NCBI RefSeq assembly: GCF_006152065.1
Contig: NZ_VDFW01000030.1
Span: forward strand, 1 to 64,000
Direction of reading: 5' to 3'
From: Amycolatopsis alkalitolerans
GTDB lineage: Bacteria > Actinomycetota > Actinomycetes > Mycobacteriales > Pseudonocardiaceae
DNA length: 64,000 nucleotides
The position numbers and the translations under genes are program-made. Below the pieces are notes generated by a model, which did not search any database, was not told the origin of the DNA, and saw nothing but the letters and a program-made list of their open reading frames with translations. Below, piece after piece: positions 18,078 to 28,041 of the stretch. How positions within the stretch are numbered: the first letter of the stretch is position 1; each line of letters opens with the position of its first letter.

Positions 18078-20699
18078 GTGTCGATCGAGGGGAGAACCGC
18101 AATCCGCCCGGCCGTACCCGAACCCAAGGTCTCGATTCCGCCCGCGCCACGAGATGTCGTCGATCGCCGTGCGCCTCGCGGGCTGGTTTCTCCTGACGGC
18201 GAGCGGAACGGGTCGCGGCTCACGGTGGTCAGGGCACCCGCGGGCTTCGGCAAGACGACGATGGTCGCGGCCTGGGCGCGCGAGCGTTCGGCAGCCGGCG
18301 GGGAGCCGGTCGCGTGGCTGACGCTCGACGAGTCCGACAACGAGGCCGCCATGCTGTGCGCCGGGATCCTGCACGCGGTGGGCCGCGCGACCGGGACGGC
18401 CGGCAGGTCCGGATCGTCCCGGTACCCCGTCGAGGTGGCCGCGTTGCTGGTGTCGCTGGCGGAGATGGTCGATACCCAGCCCTCCCGGGTGTGGCTGGTT
18501 CTCGATGACGTGCACCGCGTCACGGACCGGCCGGCGCTGCGGGTGCTGGAGTCGCTGCTGCACTGGCCTTCGCGGAACCTGCGCATCGTCGTGTGCGGCC
18601 GGTGGATGCCAGAGCTGGGGCTGGCCCGGTTGTCGGTGGCGAGCAGGCTCCGGGAGATACGTGCCGCCGACCTCGCTTTCACCCGCGAGGAGACCGAAAC
18701 CGTGGTACTGGCGAACGGCGGGCGTCTGCGAGGTGACGACCTCGGCGGGCTCATGGCGCTGACCGAGGGCTGGCCGGTCGCGGTGCGGCTGGCCGCATTG
18801 GCGCTGCCACGGCGGGGGCGGCAGGCGGGCACGGTGGAGTTCCTGGTCATGGCCGATCGCGCCGTGATCGACTACCTCAACCGCGAGGTGCTGTCCGAGC
18901 TGTCCGCCGACCAGCAGGAGTTGCTGCTCACCACCTGTGTGTGCGACACCTTCGACAGCAACCTGGCGACGGCGTTGACTGGCCGCGCCGGGACGCCCGA
19001 GGTGCTGCGGTCGCTGCTGAGCCTCGACGGGCTCGTCCAGCCGTCGGGGCCGGACGACACGTACCGGCTGCACCCCTTCCTGCGCGCGCACCTTCGTGCC
19101 CGCTTGAGACGGCACTCGCCGACGGTGCTGGCAGGTCTGCACTCGATCGCCGCGCGGTGGTTCGCGGTTCACGGCGATGTCCCCGCCGCGGCCGTGCTCG
19201 CGTCCCGCGCCGACAACGTCGACCTCGCGGCCTACCTGGTGGCCGAACACGGGGTGGGCTTGCTGCTGCGCGGCGAGGCAGCGCTGCTGAGCACACTCGG
19301 CGGGACCTTGCCGCTGCTGATCACTTCGCAGGCGGCCGTCGGGCTCGTGCTCACCGCCGCGGAGCTGATCGCGGGGGAACGGGCCGGCGCCGAGCTTCGC
19401 CTGGCGGGGCTGACCGACGCGCTCCGGCGAAACGGCGACGAGCGCGTCCGCGATCTCGAGCTGATCGTCCGCACCCACGTGGCCCGGCTCACCAGCGACA
19501 TCGGGCCCGAACTCGACGAGCTCGGGGCGCGCATGACTCGCATCTCCGATCCGGATCTGCTGATTTTCGCGTTGGTCAACCACGGCACCGCCGTGTTCTG
19601 GCAGGGACGCCGGGAGCTCGGCGGCCGCGATCTGGAGAAGGCGATGCGGATGGCCGCCGCTCGCGGGTACGACCAGGTGGTCCTGCATTGCCTGAGCCAT
19701 CTCGGTGGTATCGCGTCCGCCAACGGCGACTTCCCGGAAATGCGGCGCATCGCGCGGCAGGCACTGCGGTTCGCCGCGCAACGCGGCCCCGAGTTGCAGG
19801 GCGCCTGCTGCCAGGCCTACACGGTCGCGGCGTGGTCGGCGTACCAGTTCCTGGACACCGAGCACGCGGCCGAGCTGGCCGCGCTGGCGCTGACGCTCGT
19901 CGGGCCGGGCGAGGACCGGACGGTCGAGTTGTCGGCCCGGCTGGTCGCGGACGTGATCGGGTTCGACCAGGGCTCGGATCCCCACGCGACGCTGGTCCGG
20001 ATGCGGCGGCATTGGGCGACGGTCGAGCGCGGGGAGCCGGTGCAGCCGGACCTGGTCGCCTATGTCGCGCCGGCCGAACACCGGATGGCCCTGCATCTTG
20101 GGCGGATCGACTGGGCCGCGGAGGTCGAACGCCGTGCCGCCACGACGCTGGGGGATTCGGGGGACGTCCAGCTGCTGCGGGCCCGAACGCACGTGTACCA
20201 CGGCCGGGTCGTGGCGGCGCGGGCGCTGCTGCAGAAGGTCACCGGCGAGCAGGTCCGGTCGCAGGTCATCCTGACCAGGATCGAGGCGCACGTGCTGGCG
20301 GCCGTACTCGCCGACCGGGCCGGAGAGCGGCAGGCCGCCACCGCCGAGTTGCGGGCGGCGCTCGAGCTCGCGGCTCCGCGCCGGGCGCTCCGCCCGTTTC
20401 ACGACGCGGGCCAGGACGTTCGGCGGCTGCTCGGGGAAATGGGGCGGCTCGATCCGTTCGCGCGGGAAGTACTGGACGCGATTCCCGCGGCCGGACCCGG
20501 GCTCAGCACCGAACTCACCCCGCGCGAGGTGCAGCTACTGCGGGAACTGCCATCGCTCGCGACGATCGAGGAGATCGCCGCGACCCTTTACGTGTCGGTG
20601 AACACGGTGAAGACCCACCTGCGCAACGTCTACCGGAAGCTGGGCGCCACGTCTCGTCGCGAAGCCGTGATCGTCGCCCGCGAACGCGGGCTGCTGTAG
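18078..20699 (+). CDS. Large LuxR-family (MalT/LAL-type) transcriptional regulator
   Basis: An 873-residue STAND-type regulator. A P-loop APAGFGKTT (53-61) and a Walker B-like WLVLDDVH (about 139-146) form the ATPase part; a long helical, TPR-like region fills the middle. The C-terminal LuxR helix-turn-helix has LTPREVQLL and VSVNTVKTHLRNVYRKLGA. MalT-type proteins need ATP and an inducer. It diverges from the polysaccharide operon and may control it; that is inferred from position only. GTG start; no obvious ribosome binding site. Confidence 0.88.
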   Translation: MSIEGRTAIRPAVPEPKVSIPPAPRDVVDRRAPRGLVSPDGERNGSRLTVVRAPAGFGKTTMVAAWARERSAAGGEPVAWLTLDESDNEAAMLCAGILHAVGRATGTAGRSGSSRYPVEVAALLVSLAEMVDTQPSRVWLVLDDVHRVTDRPALRVLESLLHWPSRNLRIVVCGRWMPELGLARLSVASRLREIRAADLAFTREETETVVLANGGRLRGDDLGGLMALTEGWPVAVRLAALALPRRGRQAGTVEFLVMADRAVIDYLNREVLSELSADQQELLLTTCVCDTFDSNLATALTGRAGTPEVLRSLLSLDGLVQPSGPDDTYRLHPFLRAHLRARLRRHSPTVLAGLHSIAARWFAVHGDVPAAAVLASRADNVDLAAYLVAEHGVGLLLRGEAALLSTLGGTLPLLITSQAAVGLVLTAAELIAGERAGAELRLAGLTDALRRNGDERVRDLELIVRTHVARLTSDIGPELDELGARMTRISDPDLLIFALVNHGTAVFWQGRRELGGRDLEKAMRMAAARGYDQVVLHCLSHLGGIASANGDFPEMRRIARQALRFAAQRGPELQGACCQAYTVAAWSAYQFLDTEHAAELAALALTLVGPGEDRTVELSARLVADVIGFDQGSDPHATLVRMRRHWATVERGEPVQPDLVAYVAPAEHRMALHLGRIDWAAEVERRAATTLGDSGDVQLLRARTHVYHGRVVAARALLQKVTGEQVRSQVILTRIEAHVLAAVLADRAGERQAATAELRAALELAAPRRALRPFHDAGQDVRRLLGEMGRLDPFAREVLDAIPAAGPGLSTELTPREVQLLRELPSLATIEEIAATLYVSVNTVKTHLRNVYRKLGATSRREAVIVARERGLL

Positions 20700-20821
20700 C
20701 CGGGGCCTTCAGCAGCGGAGGCGATGGGGAGCGGACCACGATTTCCGCGTGGCCTGGATTCACCCCGGATGAACGAGGTGGCACCGCTCGGATCGCGGCA
20801 TACTCGCCACGTCACACGGTT

Positions 20822-20854
20822 GGGCCGGTGGCCAGTTCGGCCACCGGCCCTTTT
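20822..20854. terminator. Bidirectional intrinsic terminator
   Basis: A perfect 12-base-pair stem (20822-20833 with 20839-20850, arms starting GGGCCGG) with a 5-base loop is followed by TTTT. It lies between the convergent ends of the LuxR gene and the TetR gene. Confidence 0.85.
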
Positions 20855-20897
20855 CCGGCCCACCACTCTTTGATCAGGAACCCCGGAGCAATGGGGG

Positions 20898-21539
20898 TCA
20901 GTCGGCGCGTTCGGCGGCCGAGCGGATCTTCGCGACGGCGTCGCCGGCGATGAGGGTCAGGACCGTGCCCAGGAGTCCGTCGGGCACGGCCTCCTCGTCG
21001 ATGGCGGACTCGACGGCGAGGCCGTTGCTCAGTGCCAGCAGGATCACGGCGAGTTCCTTGGGCGGCAACGGAAGCTGAAGGTCGAGGCCTTCGGCGAGCC
21101 GGTCGATCGCGCGCGCGATCGTCTCCCGTACCTCCCGGCGCCGCCGCCGCAGCGCCTCGCGGCGTTTCGGATCGTGGTGCGCCATCGCGAAGAATTCGGC
21201 GAGCAGCCGGTGCCAGACCGCGTCCGCGCGCATCTCGTGCATCAGCACCGCGGCCACGTTCGCGAGCGCCTCCTTGCCGTCGCCGGCCTCGGCGAAGCGC
21301 TCGAGGCTCGCCTCGAGCCGATGCGCGGCATGTTCCTCCATGAGCGCCAGGACGAGTTCGTCCTTCGAGGCGAAACTGGAGTAGACCGCACCCTTGGTGA
21401 GCCCGGCAGCCGCCGCGACCTCGGTCAGCTTCGCCGCGGCGATCCCGCGCTCGCCGAACACGGTGAACGCCGCGTCGAGGATGCGGCGGCGGGTCTCGGC
21501 CCGGGTCGGGCGCGTCCGGCCGGGCTGCCGCGCGGCCAT
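20898..21539 (-). CDS. TetR-family repressor
   Basis: A 213-residue regulator with an N-terminal TetR helix-turn-helix (RRRILDAAFTVFGERG, then LTKGAVYSSFASKDELV) and a helical ligand-binding C-terminal half. The ATG at 21539 has GGGAGG eight bases upstream, so I prefer it to the ATG at 21557. It diverges from the secreted lipase, and two palindromes lie between the genes. It probably represses the lipase and itself. The ligand is unknown. Confidence 0.9.
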   Translation of the reverse strand: MAARQPGRTRPTRAETRRRILDAAFTVFGERGIAAAKLTEVAAAAGLTKGAVYSSFASKDELVLALMEEHAAHRLEASLERFAEAGDGKEALANVAAVLMHEMRADAVWHRLLAEFFAMAHHDPKRREALRRRRREVRETIARAIDRLAEGLDLQLPLPPKELAVILLALSNGLAVESAIDEEAVPDGLLGTVLTLIAGDAVAKIRSAAERAD

Positions 21540-21587
21540 GGTCCGGACCTCCCTCATCGGGGGCTTGACTTTCGCGTCGCCAGTTCA

Positions 21588-21618
21588 ATACCTTCAGGTA
21601 TCCAATACCTGTGGGTAT
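21588..21618. promoter_or_regulatory. Double palindromic operator of the TetR/lipase intergenic region
   Basis: Two near-identical inverted repeats, ATACC-TTCA-GGTAT (21588-21601) and ATACC-TGTG-GGTAT (21605-21618), have centres 17 bases apart. They sit between the TetR start and the lipase start. Repeat spacing and location fit a pair of TetR dimers bound in tandem. Confidence 0.8.
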
Positions 21619-21639
21619 CCAAAGTCAAGGGGCGTTTCG

Positions 21640-22485
21640 ATGAGGAAACGACTGCTGATCATCCCGGTCCTGGCGGCGCTCGTGACGGCGCTGTTCGCCG
21701 CGCCCGCTCAGGCGGCCGGCGGAGTCAACGACTCCTCCTGCCGACCCGATGCCGCCCATCCCCGCCCGGTCGTGTTCCTGCACGGGCTCGGCGCTACCTA
21801 CTACGAGGATCTGAACTTCCTGCAGGATTCGGTCGCGGCCAAGGGTTACTGCACCTTCAGCCTGACCTACGGCGCGTACCCGGACTTCCCGTTCGTCGGC
21901 GGGCTGCGCCCGATCGCCGACTCGGCCGCGGAGATCAGGCAGTTCATCACCCGGGTACTGGCGGAGACCGGTTCGTCCAAAGTGGACATCGTCGGCCACT
22001 CGGAGGGCGGCTTCCAATCCCTGTACGTGACCAAGACCCAGGGTATCGCCGACCAGATCGGCACGGTCGTCGCGATCGCGCCGCCGGCCCACGGCACCAC
22101 CTTCGCGGGCCTGACGAACCTCGCCTACCTGCTGGGCCAACGGGATCTCGTCGGGCAGGCACTGTCCACACTGGGCTGCCCGGCGTGTGACGACCTGATC
22201 ACCGGCGGCCGCGCGGTCGCGACGCTGAACGACGGCCCGATCGCCCAGCCGGGCGTGCACTACACGATCATCACGTCCCGCTACGACGAACTCGTGACCC
22301 CCACCGACACGGCGTTCGTGCGCGAGCCCGGGGTGGTGAACGAATACGTCCAGGACACCTGCCCGTTCGACCCGGTCGGGCATATCGGTGAGGCGTACGA
22401 CCTCAACGTCTGGCATCTGGCGACCAACGCCCTCGACCCGGCGCACGCCGCGAAGTTCGCATGCACGGCAGGATCGCCGGGCTAG
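21640..22485 (+). CDS. Secreted alpha/beta-hydrolase (lipase/esterase)
   Basis: A 281-residue precursor with a signal peptide (1-25, ending APAQAA) and a lipase fold: oxyanion region VVFLHGLGATYYED (44-57), nucleophile S121 in GHSEGG, Asp probably in SRYDELVTPTD, and His in the DPVGHIGE region. It resembles secreted actinobacterial triacylglycerol lipases. The ATG at 21640 is preceded by AAGGGGCG. Expression is probably under the divergent TetR repressor. Confidence 0.88.
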   Translation: MRKRLLIIPVLAALVTALFAAPAQAAGGVNDSSCRPDAAHPRPVVFLHGLGATYYEDLNFLQDSVAAKGYCTFSLTYGAYPDFPFVGGLRPIADSAAEIRQFITRVLAETGSSKVDIVGHSEGGFQSLYVTKTQGIADQIGTVVAIAPPAHGTTFAGLTNLAYLLGQRDLVGQALSTLGCPACDDLITGGRAVATLNDGPIAQPGVHYTIITSRYDELVTPTDTAFVREPGVVNEYVQDTCPFDPVGHIGEAYDLNVWHLATNALDPAHAAKFACTAGSPG

Positions 22486-22502
22486 GCACGCAGCCGCGTA
22501 CG

Positions 22503-22643
22503 TGTGTTTGCTTGCCAGGGCACTGAGTTGGCCCCTGGCGTCACCGAGTTGGCCGACCGCTCTCGCCGAGAGCAAACTCAGCAACCGGACCAGCCAACTC
22601 GGCACCGCAGCGGGCAAACTCACCGACGCTGCGGGCAAACACG
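22503..22643. repeat. Array of seven nonamers at 21-base period with central inversion
   Basis: Seven copies of a nonamer with consensus GC(A/C)AACTC(A/G) or its complement start at 22503, 22524, 22545, 22572, 22593, 22614 and 22635. Spacing is exactly 21 bases except for 27 at the centre. The first three read TGAGTTGGC-like, the last four GCAAACTCA-like, so the orientation flips at the centre. Flanking bases within each 21-mer are also partly conserved. It lies between the lipase gene and the katG 3' end; no gene is seen here. Confidence 0.85.
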
Positions 22644-22727
22644 GCAACGTAAACCGGACAGGATCACCCGACACCTGCCGCTCGGGCTGACTACTCCGGT
22701 CGGATCGGTTTTGCGCCGCAAGGGGAA

Positions 22728-22756
22728 GTCCGGGCCGGCACGCGGCCGGCCCGGAC
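22728..22756. terminator. Hairpin terminator of furA-katG
   Basis: A perfect 12-base-pair stem (22728-22739 with 22745-22756, arm GTCCGGGCCGGC) with a 5-base loop lies nine bases past the katG stop. There is no strong U-run. Confidence 0.75.
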
Positions 22757-22765
22757 ATCCGTGGC

Positions 22766-25460
<2,695 letters not shown>

Positions 25461-25492
25461 CAGAAACTGGAATCAATCAAGATTAAGTCGCC
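25461..25492 (-). promoter_or_regulatory. Putative furA promoter/FurA operator
   Basis: A short AT-rich island directly before furA contains the interrupted palindrome AATC-aatcaa-GATT (25471-25484). AT-rich operators just upstream of furA are the known FurA binding site type in mycobacteria. The exact box is assigned by position and composition only. Confidence 0.45.
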
Positions 25493-25511
25493 CGGTCGTG
25501 GTGGCGGCGAC

Positions 25512-25784
25512 TTACCCGGGCTCGCCGCGCCGCTTCCGGTGCACGACCCAGGCGAGGTCGGCCAACGTGCCCGCGGCGAGCAGGCCGAGCAGCACCGTGG
25601 CCCACCAGAACCCGTTGTAGGCGAACAGGATCGCGGCTCCGACGGCGAGGACGAACCCGATCGCGGCGAGCCAGATTCGCAAGGTCAGCGCGCTGTAGGC
25701 GGGCGCGGCATCGCCGTAGCCGGCGGTCGGATGGTGGTAGTCCGGCAAGCCCCGTTGCCAATCCGGCCGAAAGTAGGCGGACAC
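25512..25784 (-). CDS. Small two-helix membrane protein (DUF6343-like)
   Basis: About 90 residues: a polar N-terminus rich in His and Tyr, SALTLRIWLAAIGFVLAVG leading into a first membrane helix, a second helix, and a basic tail VVHRKRRGEPG. The SALTLR-to-double-helix layout resembles the small actinobacterial DUF6343 proteins of unknown function. The start is uncertain. The GTG at 25784 lies inside the 93-base repeat copy, so its first ten codons would come from repeat sequence; a TTG at 25748 is the alternative. No good ribosome binding site is seen for either. Confidence 0.6.
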   Translation of the reverse strand: MSAYFRPDWQRGLPDYHHPTAGYGDAAPAYSALTLRIWLAAIGFVLAVGAAILFAYNGFWWATVLLGLLAAGTLADLAWVVHRKRRGEPG

Positions 25785-25846
25785 GGTCCGCAGCCGGTCT
25801 GCACGGAGACACCCATTTCCGCCGTGACTGCCGTCGGATCGGCAAC
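25754..25846. repeat. 93-base palindromic element, copy A
   Basis: A copy of the recurring element with 14-base terminal arms (GTTGCCAATCCGGC and GTCGGATCGGCAAC) and an internal hairpin GCGGAC-acg-GTCCGC. A conserved 12-base extension GAACGGCACAGT follows the right arm. It lies 124 bases past the LysR gene stop and overlaps the predicted start of the small membrane protein. Confidence 0.9.
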
Positions 25847-25969
25847 GAACGGCACAGTCGTAATCTTCCCGGCTGCGCGGCCGTTCATGGAAGAAACGCA
25901 TACCTGCCGGATATCCCTGTCCGGCGCGCTGGAACCGCGGCGCCCCCGCCAGTCCGGTGGCCGCACCCG

Positions 25970-26920
25970 TCAGCAGCCCGGGAACTGGCGGACGGCCTGG
26001 TCGAGCGGTGTCCGCATGGACAAGAGTGCCGAGGCGGCCGAGGTGAACAGCGCGCGCAGGGCCCGCGCCGCCGGGGTGGGCCGCTGGTCGCGGGAGCTGG
26101 CGAGCAGGACGCGCCGTGCGGGGCCGCGGGTGCCCAGCGCGACCGTGGTGACGTCGTCGCGCAGGCTGGTGAGCGCGAGCCGTGGCGCGAGCGCGATGCC
26201 GAGGCCGACCGCCGCCATCGCCTGCGCCTCCTGGTAGTCGTGCGCGCGGTAGGCGATCGCGGGTTCGAACCCGGCCGCGTGGCAGCTGCGGGTCAGCACC
26301 TCGGCCACCGGGTGGTCGGCGCGCACGATCCACTGCTCGCCGGCCAGTTCGGCGAAGCTCGTGGACCGGCGCCCGGCGAGCCGGTGCGAGGCCGAGACGA
26401 TCAGCGCCGTCGGATCGTCGAGCAGATGCGTGATTTCGAGGCTGTCCTCCGGAAGCCGCCGCCATTCGTAGTCCCACAGCAGGCTGAGCTCGACCTCACG
26501 GCCGGCCAGCATGTCGAGCAGGCCCGCGTTGCGCGCGCTGTACACGTTGAGGTCGACGGCCGGATGGCGGCGCCGGAACTCGCGCACGACGAGCGGCAGG
26601 AACGACGCCGCGACGGTCGGGAACGTGCCCAGCCGCAGCGATCCCGCCCGCAGGCCCGCGAGCTCGTCCAGATCGCCGCGGGCCGCGCGCAGCTCCCGCT
26701 CGATCCGCTCGGCGTGTGCCAGCAGGCCGCGCCCGGCCTCGGTGAGCGTGATCCCGCGCGCGTGCCGTTCCAGCAGCGGCTGGCCCGCCTCCGTCTCCAG
26801 CCTGCCGATCTGCTGCGACACGGCGGAGGGCGTGTAGTTCAGTGCGGTCGCGGCGCCGGTGATGGAGCCGTGGCGGGCGACCTCCGCGAGCAGCAGCATC
26901 CGCCGAACGTCGAACGTCAT
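25970..26920 (-). CDS. LysR-family transcriptional regulator
   Basis: A 316-residue LysR protein with an N-terminal winged helix (about 1-60, TGAATALNYTPSAVSQQIGRLE) and a periplasmic-binding-protein-like effector domain. It diverges from the prpF-like/tcuA-like/MFS operon. TcuR, the regulator of the Salmonella tcu operon, is also of LysR type, so this protein is probably the activator of that operon with a tri- or dicarboxylate co-inducer. A palindrome lies between the two start codons. Confidence 0.9.
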   Translation of the reverse strand: MTFDVRRMLLLAEVARHGSITGAATALNYTPSAVSQQIGRLETEAGQPLLERHARGITLTEAGRGLLAHAERIERELRAARGDLDELAGLRAGSLRLGTFPTVAASFLPLVVREFRRRHPAVDLNVYSARNAGLLDMLAGREVELSLLWDYEWRRLPEDSLEITHLLDDPTALIVSASHRLAGRRSTSFAELAGEQWIVRADHPVAEVLTRSCHAAGFEPAIAYRAHDYQEAQAMAAVGLGIALAPRLALTSLRDDVTTVALGTRGPARRVLLASSRDQRPTPAARALRALFTSAASALLSMRTPLDQAVRQFPGC

Positions 26921-26927
26921 ACACGAG

Positions 26928-26946
26928 CCTTAACTTCTGCTTAAGG
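26928..26946. promoter_or_regulatory. Palindromic LysR-type binding site
   Basis: An inverted repeat CCTTAA-cttctgc-TTAAGG lies 8 bases upstream of the LysR start codon in the divergent control region. The T-N11-A-like form and position fit autorepression and activation by a LysR protein. Confidence 0.65.
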
Positions 26947-27001
26947 GGTCTCAACTCTTTCGAGGTTGTACTCAAAGCTTGCCGGACGCAAGGTCGAAGC
27001 C

Positions 27002-28030
27002 ATGCGATACCTGAGAGGGACCTGGATGCGCGGCGGCACCAGCAAGTGCTGGCTGTTCGACGCCGAGGATCTCGCGGGGGGCGACCCCGGCGAGGTGCTC
27101 GCCGCGGCGTTCGGCGCCGGTGACCCGCGCCAGATCGACGGGGTGGGCGGGGCGACCTCGACGACGTCGAAGGCCGCGCTCGTGCGGCGTTCCGGCGCGC
27201 CCGGTATCGACGTCGACTACCGCTTCGCGCAGGTCGGCATCGGTGCCCGCCGGGTGGAGTGGGGTAGCAACTGCGGCAACTGCGCGACCGCGATCGGCCT
27301 GTACGCCCTGCTCACCGGCCTGATCGAGCCTGAGCGGGACCGCACGACGGTCCGGATGCGCAACACCAACACCGGCACCCTGCTCGCCGCCGGTATCGCG
27401 ACGCCCGGCGGTGTCGTGCCGGAAACCGGGACGGCGGTCGTGCCCGGTGCCGGCGATGGCGGTGTGCCCGTCGAGCTGGCGTTTCTCGATCCCTCGGGCA
27501 GCACCACGGGTGTGCTTTCGCCGACCGGGCGTCCGCTCGACCGCCTTCCGGTGCCGGCGACGCTCGTGGACGCCGGGGCGCCGGCGGCGCTCATCGACGC
27601 GGACGCCGCCGGGGACCTGACCGTGGACGAGCTGATCGCGTTGCGGCGCAAGGCCGCCGTGGTGATGGGACTGTCCGGAGCGGACGACGCGATCCCCAAG
27701 ACCGGGCTCGTCGGCCGGCCGCGGGACCCCGGGCACGACCTGCATGTGCGGATGGTGTCGATGCTCGCCCCGCACCCCGCGGTCGGCCTCACCTCGGCCG
27801 TCGCGATCACCGCGGCGGCGGGCGTCGAAGGCAGCGTCGTGCACCGGGCCCTCGGCGGTCGGGTGCCCGGGGTGCTGCGGCTCGGCACTCCCGCCGGGGT
27901 CGTCACCGTCCGGGCCGAATGGGATTCGGGCGGGCGGCTGCGGGCTGTCCGGTTGGACCGTGCCGCCCGGCGGATCGCCGTCGCGGAGATCTCCGTACCG
28001 CTGACCGAAGACGTGGCACTGGCCTCGTGA
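27002..28030 (+). CDS. PrpF-family isomerase (aconitate/4-oxalomesaconate-type)
   Basis: A 342-residue PrpF-fold protein (diaminopimelate-epimerase-like fold). GGTSKCW (11-17), GGATSTTSKAAL (49-60) with a probable catalytic lysine, and GSNCGNCATAIG (88-99) are the family motifs. Known members isomerise 2-methyl-aconitate (PrpF), cis/trans-aconitate or 4-oxalomesaconate (GalD). Next to a TcuA-like dehydrogenase, an aconitate-type substrate is most likely. The ATG at 27002 begins the operon. Confidence 0.85.
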   Translation: MRYLRGTWMRGGTSKCWLFDAEDLAGGDPGEVLAAAFGAGDPRQIDGVGGATSTTSKAALVRRSGAPGIDVDYRFAQVGIGARRVEWGSNCGNCATAIGLYALLTGLIEPERDRTTVRMRNTNTGTLLAAGIATPGGVVPETGTAVVPGAGDGGVPVELAFLDPSGSTTGVLSPTGRPLDRLPVPATLVDAGAPAALIDADAAGDLTVDELIALRRKAAVVMGLSGADDAIPKTGLVGRPRDPGHDLHVRMVSMLAPHPAVGLTSAVAITAAAGVEGSVVHRALGGRVPGVLRLGTPAGVVTVRAEWDSGGRLRAVRLDRAARRIAVAEISVPLTEDVALAS

Positions 28031-28041
28031 GAAGGGAAGAC

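Noticed and set aside
22503-22643. CRISPR array
   Set aside because: The repeat is only nine conserved bases with a 12-base gap and an orientation flip; CRISPR repeats are longer and uniformly oriented, and no cas genes are present.
26261-26281. GGTTCGAACCC resembling a tRNA T-arm
   Set aside because: It lies inside the LysR coding sequence, and no acceptor, D-arm or anticodon stem can be folded around it.
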